This document shows positions 33,801-43,280 of a DNA stretch of 60,471 nucleotides, piece by piece. Numbering within the stretch: the stretch's first letter is position 1; every line of letters begins with the position of its first letter. The translations under genes and the position numbers were made by a program. The stretch is from Bradyrhizobium sacchari (lineage in GTDB: Bacteria; Pseudomonadota; Alphaproteobacteria; Rhizobiales; Xanthobacteraceae), in NCBI RefSeq assembly GCF_002068095.1, contig NZ_LWIG01000001.1:122065-182535 (forward strand). Reading direction: 5' to 3'. The notes beneath the pieces are model-generated. The model was given only the letters and a program-made list of their open reading frames with translations, had not been told where the DNA came from and ran no database searches.

Positions 33801-34772
33801 ATGCTCTCCTTCGTCGCTCAGCGTGTCGTGAAGGGCGTGATCGTCCTGCTCGCGATCGTCGTCCTCAATTTCTTCCTGATCCGGCTCGCGCCCGGTGACC
33901 CCGCGATCGTCATGGCGGGCGAGGCCGGCGCCAGCGATCAGATCTTCGTCAAGCAGCTCCGCGAGAAATTCGGCCTCGACAAGCCGCTGCCCGAGCAGCT
34001 CTTCATTTACGTCAAAGGGGTCGCCACCCTCGACCTCGGCTTTTCCTTCCGCCAGCAGGCGCCGGTCGCCAAGCTGATCGGCGAACGGCTGCCCGCAACG
34101 CTGCTGCTGACGCTGACCGCCTTCGCGATCTCGCTCACGCTCGGCATCCTGTTCGGCACCTTCGCCGCGCGCTTTGCCGGAACCTTTCTCGACACCGGCA
34201 TCACCGTGTTCGCGCTGATCTTCTACGCGATGCCGATCTTCTGGGTGGCACTGATGGGCATCCTGCTGTTCTCGGTCACGTTCGAGTGGCTGCCCAGCTT
34301 CGGCTACGAGACGGTCGGCGCCAACGTGACGGGTCTTGCCCACGCGGTCGACGTCGCCAAGCACCTGATCATGCCGGCGATGACGCTCGGCCTGTTCTTC
34401 ATGGCGACCTACACCCGCATGACGCGCGCCTCGATGCTGGAGGTGAAGCGCCTCGACTTCGTCAAGACGGCGCGCGCCAAGGGCCTCTCCGACGCTGTGA
34501 TCCAACGCCGCCACGTGCTGCGCAACGCGCTGCTGCCGGTCGTGACGCTCGCCGGCGTGCATTCCGGCACGCTGATCGGCGGCGCCGTCATCACCGAGAC
34601 CGTGTTCGCCTGGCCCGGCATCGGGCGGCTGATGTACGACGCGCTGTTGCAGCGGGACTACAATCTGCTGCTCGGCGTGTTCGTGATCTGCTCGGCCATG
34701 GTCCTGATCTTCAACCTCATCACCGACCTCGTCTATCGCCTGGTCGATCCACGCATCGAATTCGCCTCATGA
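33801..34772 (+). CDS. Peptide-type ABC transporter permease (DppB family)
   Basis: A 323-residue integral membrane protein with six spans. The N-terminal VVLNFFLIRLAPGDPAIVMA and the binding-protein-dependent transport signature region (LPAMTLGLFFMATYTRMTRA read as MPAMTLGLFFMATYTRMTRA, then DFVKTARAKGLSDAVIQRRH) are those of DppB/OppB. GGAVITETVFAWPGIGRLMY is the second typical block. It forms the channel with the next gene's product, to which it is coupled by an ATGA overlap at 34769-34772. Confidence 0.92.
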   Translation: MLSFVAQRVVKGVIVLLAIVVLNFFLIRLAPGDPAIVMAGEAGASDQIFVKQLREKFGLDKPLPEQLFIYVKGVATLDLGFSFRQQAPVAKLIGERLPATLLLTLTAFAISLTLGILFGTFAARFAGTFLDTGITVFALIFYAMPIFWVALMGILLFSVTFEWLPSFGYETVGANVTGLAHAVDVAKHLIMPAMTLGLFFMATYTRMTRASMLEVKRLDFVKTARAKGLSDAVIQRRHVLRNALLPVVTLAGVHSGTLIGGAVITETVFAWPGIGRLMYDALLQRDYNLLLGVFVICSAMVLIFNLITDLVYRLVDPRIEFAS

Positions 34773-35608
34773 AACAGTTCTGGAAATCGATGCTGAAGAG
34801 CCCCAGCGGCGTCATCGGGCTCATCATCCTCCTCTTCGCGATCTCGGTCGCCGTGTTTGGGCCGATGCTGTTCCCAAATTCGCCCTGGCGCATGGTGCAG
34901 CGGCCGTTCCTGCCGCCCTTCACGCTCGGGGCCGTCCCGCTCGGCACCGATGCGCTCGGCCGCGACGTCTTCGCCGGCATGATCTTCGGCGCCCGCGTGT
35001 CGCTGCTGGTCGGCCTCGTCTCCACCCTGGTCGCGCTGCTCGTCGGCGTTCCCATCGGCGCCATGGCCGGCTATTTCGGCGGCAAGGTCGACGACGCCCT
35101 GATGCGTTTCACCGAGTTCTTCCAGACCATCCCGAGCTTCGCGCTCGCCATCGTGCTGGTCGCGATCCTGCAGCCCTCGATCTATTCGATCGTGGCCTCG
35201 ATCGCGGTGGTGAGCTGGCCGCCGGTCGCGCGCCTCGTGCGCGGCGAGGTGCTGTCGCTCCGTACGCGCGAATATGTCCAGGCCGCTGTCGTGACCGGCC
35301 AGAGCAACAGCTGGATCATCCTGCGCGAGATCCTGCCCAACGCACTGTCGCCGGTGATCGTGCTGGCCTCGCTGATGGTGGCGACCGCCATCCTGCTGGA
35401 ATCCTCGCTGGCGTTCCTCGGCCTCGGCGACCCCAACCTGATCTCCTGGGGCTACATGGTCGGCGCCGGCCGCACCGTGATCCGCCAGGCCTGGTGGATC
35501 ACCGTATTCCCCGGCGTCGCCATCCTGATCTCGGTGCTCGGGCTGAACCTGATCGGCGAAGGGCTCAACGACGCGCTCAATCCGCGCCTGTCGCGGGAGG
35601 GACGCTGA
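34769..35608 (+). CDS. Peptide-type ABC transporter permease (DppC family)
   Basis: A 279-residue permease. It shows the DppC pattern: GTDALGRDVFAGMIFGARVS, then REYVQAAVVTGQSNSWIILR (the EAA-like coupling loop) and LLESSLAFLGLGDPNLISWG. There are about six spans. The ATG overlaps the stop of the preceding permease, and its own stop overlaps the next start (TGATG at 35606-35610), so the three genes are strictly coupled. Confidence 0.92.
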   Translation: MKQFWKSMLKSPSGVIGLIILLFAISVAVFGPMLFPNSPWRMVQRPFLPPFTLGAVPLGTDALGRDVFAGMIFGARVSLLVGLVSTLVALLVGVPIGAMAGYFGGKVDDALMRFTEFFQTIPSFALAIVLVAILQPSIYSIVASIAVVSWPPVARLVRGEVLSLRTREYVQAAVVTGQSNSWIILREILPNALSPVIVLASLMVATAILLESSLAFLGLGDPNLISWGYMVGAGRTVIRQAWWITVFPGVAILISVLGLNLIGEGLNDALNPRLSREGR

Positions 35609-37230
35609 TGATGACCGCTCCTCCCGCAGTCTCGATCAAGAACCTGCGGATCGCGCTGCCGAAGGGCGCCGAGCGTCCTTTCGCGGTTGATGGCGTCTCG
35701 CTGGACCTGCGGCCCGGCAAGATCGTCTGCGTCGTCGGCGAATCCGGCTCCGGCAAGTCGATGTGCGCGCACGCGCTAATGGGACTGTTGCCGGACACGG
35801 TGTCGGTCGCCTCGGGCGAGATCCAGTTCGAGGGACGCGACCTGCTCAAGCTCGACGACGACGGCTGGCGCGATCTGCGCGGCCGCCGCCTCGCGATGAT
35901 CTTCCAGGAGCCGATGACCGCGCTCAATCCGTTGATGCGGATCGGTGACCAGATGGCGGAAATGTTCGAGGCGCACGGCCTGCTGACGCCGAAGGAACGT
36001 CGCGCCAAGGCGTTGTCGCTGGCGCGTGAGGTCGGCCTGCCCGACCCCGAGCGCATCGTGCGCGCCTATCCGCACCAGCTCTCCGGCGGCCAGCGCCAGC
36101 GCGCCATGATCGCGATGGCGCTCGCGCTCGAGCCGGCGGTGCTGGTCGCGGACGAGCCGACCACCGCGCTCGACGTCACCACGCAGGCGCAGATCCTCAA
36201 GCTGATCCGCAATCTCCAGCGCAACCGCAACATGGCGGTGATGTTCATCACCCATGATTTCGGCGTGGTCGCCGATATCGCCGACCAGGTCGTGGTGCTC
36301 CGCCACGGCAAGGTTGTCGAGGAAGGTCCGGCCTCCGCCGTCTTCAATGAGCCGCAGCACGACTACACCAAGGCCCTGCTCGCGGCCGTGCCGTCGATGG
36401 ATCCGCCGGCGCGCAAGCCTCTCGACGAGCAAGCCAGGGCCGTCGAGGTGATCGGCCTTGACAAGACCTATGTCACGTCAGGCGGCTGGTTCCGCGAGGA
36501 TCGCCGCGTCGATGCGGCACGCGCGGTCAACTTCAGCATCCTCAAGGGCGAGACGCTCGGCCTCGTCGGCGAATCCGGCTCGGGCAAGTCGTCCGTGGCG
36601 CGCCTCGTCATGCGGCTGATCGAGGCCGACCGCGGCACGGTGCGGATCGGCGAGACCGACCTCACGCAGCTCTCGGGCAAGGCCCTGCGCAGCGAGCGCC
36701 ATCGCATCCAGATGATCTTCCAGGATCCATTCGCCTCGCTCAATCCGCGGCGCAAGATCGGCCACATCATCGCCGACGGCCCGATCGCCGCCGGCACCGA
36801 TCCGAAGGTGGCGCTCGACCGCGCCCGCGATCTCCTGAAGATGGTGGGCCTGGATGCCGGCGCACTCGAACGCTATCCGCACGAATTCTCCGGCGGCCAG
36901 CGCCAGCGCATCGGCATCGCCCGCGCACTCGCGCTCGAGCCGGAGATCATCGTCGCGGACGAAGCCGTCTCCGCGCTCGACGTTTCGGTGCAGGCGCAAG
37001 TGTTGAAGCTTCTCGAAGATCTCAAGGTGCGCCTTGGCCTGTCGATGCTGTTCATCACCCACGATCTGCGGGTCGCCGCGCAGATCTGCGATCGCATCGC
37101 GGTGATGCAGCGCGGCGCCATTGTCGAGCTCAAGCCGACCGCGCAGCTCTTCGCTGCGCCCGAGCATGCCTATACGCGCGAGCTTCTGGCGGCCGTACCG
37201 GGACGCAAGGAGCGCGTGCCGGCAGCGTAA
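35608..37230 (+). CDS. Fused dual ATP-binding subunit of a peptide-type ABC transporter (DppD-DppF)
   Basis: A 540-residue protein with two complete ATPase domains. The first has Walker A GESGSGKS, signature LSGGQRQRAMIAMAL and Walker B LVADEPTTALD. The second, starting near residue 275, has GESGSGKSSVARL, FSGGQRQRIGIARALA and VADEAVSALDVSVQ. The oligopeptide C-terminal motif (AEHAYTRELLAAVPG type) follows each. Fusion of the usually separate DppD and DppF is common in rhizobia. GGGAGGG precedes the ATG. It completes the binding protein-permease-permease-ATPase operon. Regulation is not visible. Confidence 0.92.
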   Translation: MMTAPPAVSIKNLRIALPKGAERPFAVDGVSLDLRPGKIVCVVGESGSGKSMCAHALMGLLPDTVSVASGEIQFEGRDLLKLDDDGWRDLRGRRLAMIFQEPMTALNPLMRIGDQMAEMFEAHGLLTPKERRAKALSLAREVGLPDPERIVRAYPHQLSGGQRQRAMIAMALALEPAVLVADEPTTALDVTTQAQILKLIRNLQRNRNMAVMFITHDFGVVADIADQVVVLRHGKVVEEGPASAVFNEPQHDYTKALLAAVPSMDPPARKPLDEQARAVEVIGLDKTYVTSGGWFREDRRVDAARAVNFSILKGETLGLVGESGSGKSSVARLVMRLIEADRGTVRIGETDLTQLSGKALRSERHRIQMIFQDPFASLNPRRKIGHIIADGPIAAGTDPKVALDRARDLLKMVGLDAGALERYPHEFSGGQRQRIGIARALALEPEIIVADEAVSALDVSVQAQVLKLLEDLKVRLGLSMLFITHDLRVAAQICDRIAVMQRGAIVELKPTAQLFAAPEHAYTRELLAAVPGRKERVPAA

Positions 37231-37597
37231 GGCGGCTGGTTGTCGTTCATCGACCTTCGTGATGGTTCCAAAACTTGCACGCTGCACGAGAGGAAACATA
37301 TTCGGTCGAGCGGCATTTGCTCTCGTGAGACGGCCCTTGCCGGCGGCGGCAAGGGGTAAGCTGGCACCAGCACTGGCTCGCTCGCGGACTGAAGCCGCAC
37401 GATCAACGTGACGTGGTGAGCGGACCTGCAGCCCAGCGCGTGAAACATGCCGGTTCGCTGGGTCTTTCACGGCGAGGTCACGCGCTTTTTATCGGTGGTG
37501 ACCACTGCGCCGCTTCAACGCCGAAGGCGGCACCTTAGATTAGAATTGAATGATCGACGTCATCCCATAACGGACTGACACACTATTCGGAGCCAAC
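37231..37597. other. 367-base gap between ABC operon and small coupled genes
   Basis: No gene is supported. The left half shows weak coding-like bias on both strands, which may be decayed sequence; a CTTGCCGGCGGCGGCAAGG hairpin at about 37337-37355 could end the ABC transcript. The right 90 bases (37510-37597) are richer in A+T and should hold the promoter of the two small genes. No known operator was found. Confidence 0.4.
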
Positions 37598-37774
37598 ATG
37601 GGCGAAGTTATTCGATTTGTCTCAAAGTCCGAGCGGGAGCGCGCACGCCTCATCGCGGAGGCACGCGCCATCTACGACAGCATCTTCCCCCCGGCCGATC
37701 CGGCCAACGAAGCGCAGGACAAGGCCGCGATCGGCCGCGCGTTCATCGGCCGCGACGGGGGTAACCTGTCGTGA
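37598..37774 (+). CDS. Tiny hypothetical protein, 58 residues
   Basis: The ATG at 37598 opens 58 codons (MGEVIRFVSKSERERARLIA, then EARAIYDSIFPPADP, ending FIGRDGGNLS). It is a soluble, charged helical protein of the small type often seen in Bradyrhizobium genomes, and I recognise no domain. AGGAGCC-like sequence (CGGAGCCAAC) lies just upstream. Its stop overlaps the GTG start of the next gene (GTGA at 37771-37774), strong evidence that both are translated. Confidence 0.65.
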   Translation: MGEVIRFVSKSERERARLIAEARAIYDSIFPPADPANEAQDKAAIGRAFIGRDGGNLS

Positions 37775-37980
37775 TCAAGATCATTGCCGTGCTCTGCAGC
37801 CTCGCCTCTCCGTCCAATTGCCACGAGCAGATCGTCACCACCTCGGACTTCGCGCAGGTCTCGGTGCAGTCCTGCCTGATGGGCGCGCCGCAACTCGCCG
37901 AATGGATGAACCAGCATCCGGCCGAACGCCTGGCGGCCTGGCGCTGCGTGATCGGTCAGCAGACCGGCCGCGGGATCTAA
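37771..37980 (+). CDS. Tiny hypothetical protein, 69 residues, coupled to the previous gene
   Basis: It starts at GTG overlapping the upstream stop codon. The product begins IKIIAVLCSLASPSNCHEQI, which could be a weak signal-like segment, and contains three cysteines (Cys9, Cys17 and one in VQSCLMGAPQ) plus a late AAWRCVIGQQ, ending TGRGI. Four cysteines in such a small, N-terminally hydrophobic protein suggest export and disulfides. I do not recognise the family. Confidence 0.6.
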   Translation: MIKIIAVLCSLASPSNCHEQIVTTSDFAQVSVQSCLMGAPQLAEWMNQHPAERLAAWRCVIGQQTGRGI

Positions 37981-38074
37981 GCCGACGCCTGTTTCGGTGG
38001 CTCAGCGCCTTGGCGTGATCGACTGAAAAGAAGTAACCTCCCGTTGCGGCCATTGGCAGCAAGGGGGAAGCCGG

Positions 38075-39010
38075 ATGGAAGTCGCGAGCCTCGTTCTTCC
38101 CGTCTTCGCGATCATCGTCACCGGCTGGCTCGCCGGTGTATCAGGCTATCTCTCCCGCACGCTGGCCGATGCGCTGGTGCACTTCGCCTACAATGTGGCG
38201 ATGCCGGCGCTGCTGGTCGTCACGATCGCGCAGGAGCCGGCGCGCAATCTGCTGGAATGGCGCTTCCTGCTTGCCTTCGGCGGCGGCTCCCTGATCTGCT
38301 TCGCGCTGGTCTTCCTGACTGCGCGCGCCGGCGGAAAGCATGATCTTGCCAGCAGCACGATCCACGGCATGGCGGCGGCGATGACCAATACCGGCTTCGT
38401 GGCGCTGCCGATCCTGCACGCGATCTATGGCCAGCCCGCGGTGCTGCCTGCGGCGGTGGCGACAGTGTTCGTCGCCGCCGTGATGTTTCCGATCACGGTC
38501 ATCCTGCTGGAAAAGGACGCGCCTGGAACGGTGTCTTCCGCCGCACTGGCGAAGCAGATCCTGCTCAACCCAATGGTGCTCTCGACCCTCATTGGGCTCG
38601 TGTGGGCAATCACGGGACTGCCGCTTCCGGCGCCGGTCGCGGCCTATCTGAACATGATCGCCGCCGCGCTCACACCCTGCGCACTGTTCGCCATCGGGCT
38701 CGGCCTGTCGGTGGAAGGCCTGCGATCCAACCTCACCGCATCCTTCGCGCTCGCGGCCGTGAAGCTGGTGATCATGCCGCTGATCGTCTACGGACTGTGC
38801 GTACTGCTAGGTCTCAATCCCCTCTACACTGTCGCTGCCGTCATATGCGCGGCCGTGCCGACGGCGAAGACCGTCTACGTGCTGGCGCACGAGCACAAGG
38901 TCGAGGAGAAGCTGGTCGCGGCCACGGTCTCGGTCACGACCATGCTGTCGGTCGGAACGTTGCTGGTCGCGCTGTACCTTCTCTCCGGTCTCGCGACCGG
39001 CACGCGCTGA
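38075..39010 (+). CDS. AEC-family (auxin efflux carrier-like) transporter
   Basis: A 311-residue membrane protein with ten hydrophobic segments arranged as two inverted halves. LPVFAIIVTGWLAGVSGYLS, YNVAMPALLVVTIAQ and, in the second half, YLNMIAAALTPCALFAIGLG plus ICAAVPTAKTVYVLAHEH match bacterial AEC/MdcF carriers, which move carboxylates such as malonate or malate. GGGGGAA precedes the ATG. It stands between unrelated genes, so the substrate is not inferable. Confidence 0.87.
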   Translation: MEVASLVLPVFAIIVTGWLAGVSGYLSRTLADALVHFAYNVAMPALLVVTIAQEPARNLLEWRFLLAFGGGSLICFALVFLTARAGGKHDLASSTIHGMAAAMTNTGFVALPILHAIYGQPAVLPAAVATVFVAAVMFPITVILLEKDAPGTVSSAALAKQILLNPMVLSTLIGLVWAITGLPLPAPVAAYLNMIAAALTPCALFAIGLGLSVEGLRSNLTASFALAAVKLVIMPLIVYGLCVLLGLNPLYTVAAVICAAVPTAKTVYVLAHEHKVEEKLVAATVSVTTMLSVGTLLVALYLLSGLATGTR

Positions 39011-39025
39011 CCCGCATGGACGCGC

Positions 39026-39313
39026 TCATCTCGTGGTGTTGCTCCAGGTCGGAACCGAGTTGGTCACTCCGACCGACGGCCAATTATAAGTTCCGATCGA
39101 CGGCGCCGTGACCGTACCGACCGTCTGTCCGGATGAGCCGTAAGCCGGCCCGGGCTGCGCAATTGGCGCGCCGGCACCGCCATAGGTCTGGCCCACCACA
39201 GATGTGTTGTAATAATGCCTGCTCGAGCGGGCCTTCTTGGCTTCGGCCGCGAAGGGCGCAGCCAACAGTCCGGCAGTAATGAGTGCGGCAACGGCCAGCT
39301 TCATGCTTCTCAT
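39026..39313 (-). CDS. Small secreted hypothetical protein
   Basis: A 95-residue protein with a clear signal peptide (MKLAVAALITAGLLAAPFAA then EAKKA). The mature part is short, rich in Gly, Ser, Thr and Tyr (HYYNTSVVGQTYGGAGAPIA, GTYNWPSVGVTNSVPTWSNT) and without Cys, suggesting a disordered or beta-rich envelope peptide. GAGGAGG precedes the start at 39313. It converges with the AEC transporter gene, leaving 15 bases between stops. No function known. Confidence 0.65.
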   Translation of the reverse strand: MRSMKLAVAALITAGLLAAPFAAEAKKARSSRHYYNTSVVGQTYGGAGAPIAQPGPAYGSSGQTVGTVTAPSIGTYNWPSVGVTNSVPTWSNTTR

Positions 39314-39494
39314 GGCTGATCCTCCTCGTTGGGGCGCCCCGTCGATCATCTGATCATTCATCGCACAATTTCCATAGACCTCTCGTTCATAACTCCGTGC
39401 GCAAGCGAAGGTGCCGCAGTCGAGGGCGCCGCCTTCGGATGGACCCGAATCAGCGCTAGTGCATTGCCTGAACGATCTCCTGGACGCGAGTGAC

Positions 39495-39815
39495 ATGACC
39501 GGCCCTGAATTGAAGCAGCTTCGCAGCGATCTTTCCGACGTCATCGAGCGCAAGCTGACGGCCGCCGATATGGCAAGGCTCTGCGGATTGCCGGAGAAGG
39601 GCGGGGCCGACACGATCCGGCGCTGGGAGGTGAGCGGACCGTCGCCCTCGGCGACCAAGGTGCTGCGCGTGCTCGCGATGGCGAGCGAGCGCTATCCGAT
39701 CCTGGAGAAGTTCGACATCTTCGATCGCCACGATGTGCGCGAGGAGGATCGGCCCGCCAAACGCGCAGCGTTCCGCGCGCAAATGCGCGACGAGGTGCTG
39801 CGGCGTCTCGGTTAA
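39495..39815 (+). CDS. Small helix-turn-helix (XRE-like) DNA-binding protein
   Basis: A 106-residue protein. MTGPELKQLRSDLSDVIERK, then LTAADMARLCGLPEKGGADT and IRRWEVSGPSPSATKVLRVL resembles an XRE/Cro-type helix-turn-helix in which the second helix is interrupted by an insertion. The C-terminal helix ends KRAAFRAQMRDEVLRRLG. It is probably a transcription factor. An upstream in-frame ATG at 39411 would add 28 non-conserved residues and I prefer 39495. It lies 180 bases from the divergent secreted-protein gene, a possible target. Confidence 0.6.
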   Translation: MTGPELKQLRSDLSDVIERKLTAADMARLCGLPEKGGADTIRRWEVSGPSPSATKVLRVLAMASERYPILEKFDIFDRHDVREEDRPAKRAAFRAQMRDEVLRRLG

Positions 39816-40041
39816 CGAAGGCCGCGCGCAAGCCCGCGGACAGAAGCAATATTAAGCCTTCCTTCAGCATTTCTTAAGTCGGCATTAAGCACGAAAATCA
39901 ATTGCAGCCCAATAAGTTAGGTTGGCTGCGGCTGTGCCACGGTTGTGACAGCATTTTCATCAAAAGCGAGCTATCTGCAAACCCAACGACGGCGCGAGAG
40001 AGCGCGCCAGCCGGGGACCTTACGTGTTGGAGTTCAAGACG

Positions 40042-40767
40042 ATGAAGAAGATTCTGTTTGCGACCGTGGCGCTGCTGGTGGTGGGCGCTGCTGCGCCGGC
40101 GCTCGGTGCCGATCTCGGTAACCGCAACTACTATAAGACCCCCGCGCCGGCCTATGCCGCACCGATCTACAACTGGACCGGCTTCTACATCGGCGGCCAT
40201 CTCGGTGGCGCCTTCTCCAGCGACAACAATTTCAACGGCCTCTCCACCGGCAACAACGGCAACGGCCGTTTCCTCGGCGGTGTGCAGGTCGGTGGGGACT
40301 GGCAGTTCAACCCGAACTTCGTGGTGGGCGTCGAAGGCCAGTATTCCTGGCTGTCGGGCAGCGTCGGCGCGGTGTTCCCGGGCGGCGTCGCCTACACCAA
40401 CGACCAGCGTGGCCTCGGCTCGATCACCGGCCGCGTCGGCTACACCTGGGGTCCGGGCCTCGTCTACGTGAAGGGCGGCTACGCCTATTCCGACAACAAC
40501 GAGAAGGTGACTGTCAACGGCGCGCCGAGGGCTTTCGTCATCACCGGCGATCACCGCAACGGCTACACCGTGGGTGCCGGTGTCGAATACATGTTCGCCC
40601 CGAACTGGTCGGCCAAGGCCGAGTATCAGTACTACAATTTCGGCGACGCGAGCTTAACCGGCGGTCCGCTGGCGGGCACCGGCAGCTTCACCACCGACGA
40701 CCACACGGTCAAGGCCGGCCTCAACTACCGCTTCAACTGGGCAAGCCCGACCGTCGCGCGCTACTGA
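40042..40767 (+). CDS. Outer membrane beta-barrel protein (Omp25/31 porin family)
   Basis: A 241-residue outer-membrane protein with signal peptide ([20 protein letters not shown] then LGADL). The stretch [17 protein letters not shown] is the hallmark of the alphaproteobacterial Omp25/Omp31/RopB-like eight-strand barrels. It ends in the aromatic-terminated [18 protein letters not shown] at 40024 is an in-frame alternative start, but ATG at 40042 gives the clean signal. GGAG lies 11 bases upstream. A strong terminator follows the gene. Known relatives are abundant surface proteins that anchor the membrane to peptidoglycan or affect symbiosis. Confidence 0.9.
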   Translation: MKKILFATVALLVVGAAAPALGADLGNRNYYKTPAPAYAAPIYNWTGFYIGGHLGGAFSSDNNFNGLSTGNNGNGRFLGGVQVGGDWQFNPNFVVGVEGQYSWLSGSVGAVFPGGVAYTNDQRGLGSITGRVGYTWGPGLVYVKGGYAYSDNNEKVTVNGAPRAFVITGDHRNGYTVGAGVEYMFAPNWSAKAEYQYYNFGDASLTGGPLAGTGSFTTDDHTVKAGLNYRFNWASPTVARY

Positions 40768-40793
40768 TCGGTTAGCAAAGTCTTATCGCGACG

Positions 40794-40826
40794 AAGGGCC
40801 GGCGAGATCGCCGGCCCTTCCTTTTT
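40794..40826 (+). terminator. Factor-independent terminator after the porin-like gene
   Basis: The stem AGGGCCGGCGA / TCGCCGGCCCT has a very short loop and is followed by TTCCTTTTT. It sits 27 bases downstream of the stop codon of the outer-membrane protein gene and is a textbook intrinsic terminator. Confidence 0.88.
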
Positions 40827-40930
40827 CGCCCTGCGGAACCAAGCAAGCAATTGCCCCAATTGCGATTTTTTAACCGGCCCTGCCGATACTGCCCGCCACA
40901 AAACAGAAGCAAGAGGGTGGGGGAATTTCG

Positions 40931-43084
40931 ATGGCGATCCGTCTGGGCGTTGGCCGTTTGCTTGGTCGATTCAAGCCTCGCTTCAAGATGCCGAAATGGG
41001 GCGTGCGCGGCAGCCTGTTTGCGGCCTTCGGAGTGATCGCGGGCATGGGCCTCGTGATCGCAGCCGGAGCCGGCCTGGCGCTGCAGAATCTGGGCGGACG
41101 CATGATTGAACTGAGCGGGCGGGACATTCCGCGCCTCGCCGCCAGCCTGCAATTGTCGGCCCTGAGCGCGAGCCTGGCGGCACAGGGACCCGCCCTGCTT
41201 GCGGCTCAGAGCGAAGAAGCCCTGAACGAGCGCACCAAGAAGCTCAGGGAGTTGCAGGAGCAGACGCAGCAGAAACTCAACGAGATCATCGAGCTCGGCG
41301 GCGACAAGTCCGTCGTCTCCGGACTCAGCGAGACGATGAAGAGCATTAACGAGGCGGCCCAGAGCCTTGCCAAGGCCGCTCGCGAACGGCTGGACATCGC
41401 GGCCCTCCATGACAAGCAATACGACGCGCTGCGCAGCGCCCAGGGCGCGTTCGTCGGCGCGGCCAGTCCGGCGATGCTGGAGGCGCAGACCCGGGTCAAC
41501 GCCATTCTCGGCTCGGCAAACCTGTCGGCCGAAGATGCCACCGAAGCCGCGCAGACCGTCGGCCAGCTCGGCAACGTCGTTGCCAGCGGCAATCTCGCTG
41601 CCGCCGACATGAGCGCCGCGCTGTCGGCGAGCACGAGCGACAAGCTCGACGACATCCAGAAGGAATTCAAGACGGCACAAGGACGCCTGCGGTCCAACCT
41701 CGATCTGCTGGCGGACAATGAGGGCAACAAGACGCTGCGCGCGACGGCGGAAAAGCTGCTCGCACTCGGCACCGGCAAGACCGGCGTGTTCAATCTGCGT
41801 GAGAAGGAGCTCGACTCCATCGACTACGGCCAGACCATCCTGGACGAGACGCGCAAGCTCAATGTCGGCCTCGGCATCAGCGTGCAGCAGCTCGTCGACG
41901 GCGTGCAGAAGGAGACCAACGCCTCGACCTTCCAGGCACGGCAGGAGATTTCGCTCGCGACCTCGGTCATGCTGGCGCTCGGCGCGTTGATGCTGGTCGG
42001 CTCGGTCCTGTTCGTCTGGCTCTATGTCGGCCGCAACATCTTGCGCCGCATCACCGGTCTCCAGCGCGCCATGCAGCAGCTTTCTGCCGGCGACCTCGAC
42101 ACCGAGATCGCGCGCTCGAAGCACAATGACGAGATTGGCGCGATGACCGACACGCTGACCGTGTTCCGCGACAGCATGGTCGAGGCTCGCTCACTCGCCA
42201 GCGAGCAAGACAAGGATCGCGCCGCCAAGGCCGAGCGTGCCGCGCGCATGGAGGCCCGGATCGCCGAGTTCGAGGGCACCGTGCGCTCCGCGCTCGACAA
42301 TCTCGCGCAATCGGCCAATTCGATGCAGTCGACCGCGCAGAGTATGTCGACCACCGCCGATCAATCCAACGCGCTGGTGAACGCGGTCGCCTCCGCCGCG
42401 GAGGAGACCTCGGTCAACGTGCAGACCGTATCGTCGGGCACCGAGCAGCTGTCGTCCTCGATCGAGGAGATCAGCAAGCAGGTGGTGACCTCGGCCGCGA
42501 TCGCCAAGAAGGCGGTCGACGAGGCCGGCGCCACCGATACCACGGTGCAGAGCCTCGCCGACAGCGCGAGCCGCATCAGCGTCGTCGTCGACCTGATCCA
42601 GACCATCGCCTCGCAGACCAACCTGCTCGCGCTCAACGCCACCATCGAGGCGGCCCGCGCGGGCGAGGCAGGCCGCGGTTTCGCGGTGGTCGCCTCCGAG
42701 GTGAAAAGCCTCGCGAGTCAGACCGCGAAAGCAACCGAAGAGATCCGCACCCAGATCGCCAGCATGCAACAGGTCACGACCTCGGCGGTCGGCGCCATCC
42801 AGGGCATCGGCCGGATCATCGGCGAGATCAACGACGTGACGACGACGATCGCCGCCGCCGTCGAGGAACAGGGCGCGGCCACCCGCGAGATCGCCCGCAA
42901 CATCCAGCATGCGGCCGGCGGCACCAGCGAGGTCTCCAGCAACATTGTCGGCGTCTCTACCGCCTCCGCCGAAGCCGGTGCGGCGGCCAACGAGGTACTG
43001 GGCGCCTCCGACGCGCTCCGCCGCGAGGCCGACATGCTGCGCGGAGAGATCGACGCGTTCCTCAACAACATGCGGGCGGCCTAA
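40931..43084 (+). CDS. Methyl-accepting chemotaxis protein
   Basis: A 717-residue transducer. A cytoplasmic N-tail is followed by a first membrane helix (about 29-50) and a periplasmic helical sensor region of about 290 residues with repeated heptads (alanine-rich, four-helix-bundle like). A second helix is near residues 343-366 ([20 protein letters not shown]). A HAMP domain follows ([27 protein letters not shown] region). The signalling domain has the hairpin tip [20 protein letters not shown] and [14 protein letters not shown]. There is no C-terminal CheR pentapeptide. No che genes are near. Ligand unknown; the long helical sensor suggests a periplasmic bundle rather than a Cache domain. 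Confidence 0.92.
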   Translation: MAIRLGVGRLLGRFKPRFKMPKWGVRGSLFAAFGVIAGMGLVIAAGAGLALQNLGGRMIELSGRDIPRLAASLQLSALSASLAAQGPALLAAQSEEALNERTKKLRELQEQTQQKLNEIIELGGDKSVVSGLSETMKSINEAAQSLAKAARERLDIAALHDKQYDALRSAQGAFVGAASPAMLEAQTRVNAILGSANLSAEDATEAAQTVGQLGNVVASGNLAAADMSAALSASTSDKLDDIQKEFKTAQGRLRSNLDLLADNEGNKTLRATAEKLLALGTGKTGVFNLREKELDSIDYGQTILDETRKLNVGLGISVQQLVDGVQKETNASTFQARQEISLATSVMLALGALMLVGSVLFVWLYVGRNILRRITGLQRAMQQLSAGDLDTEIARSKHNDEIGAMTDTLTVFRDSMVEARSLASEQDKDRAAKAERAARMEARIAEFEGTVRSALDNLAQSANSMQSTAQSMSTTADQSNALVNAVASAAEETSVNVQTVSSGTEQLSSSIEEISKQVVTSAAIAKKAVDEAGATDTTVQSLADSASRISVVVDLIQTIASQTNLLALNATIEAARAGEAGRGFAVVASEVKSLASQTAKATEEIRTQIASMQQVTTSAVGAIQGIGRIIGEINDVTTTIAAAVEEQGAATREIARNIQHAAGGTSEVSSNIVGVSTASAEAGAAANEVLGASDALRREADMLRGEIDAFLNNMRAA

Positions 43085-43107
43085 GGATGCCGGCCCGCGG
43101 CCCCGTA

Positions 43108-43187
43108 GCCCGGATGGAGCGCAGCGTAATCCGGGGATGGTCCCACCACGAGAGAAAGTCCCGGATTGCGCTGCGCTCCATCCGGGC
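43108..43187. repeat. 80-base palindromic repeat with 28-base arms
   Basis: The left arm (43108-43135, GCCCGGATGGAGCGCAGCG...) and the right arm (43160-43187) are reverse complements with one mismatch, around a 24-base loop. Each arm itself can fold. A half copy is at 25412-25443. The element is placed after the chemotaxis gene and before an MBL-fold gene. Confidence 0.8.
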
Positions 43188-43280
43188 GACGGAAAAACTG
43201 CCGGTATGACCGCCATGCGGAGACCACGGCCTGGCCTTTTTCGGCTGGCGTCCAGCCCCATGTGCGGGTACCGATAGTGC

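Noticed and set aside
37540..37560. An Irr/ICE-like AT-rich site (TTAGATTAGAATTGAAT)
   Set aside because: It matches the inverted TTTAGAA/TTCTAAA pattern too loosely to support.
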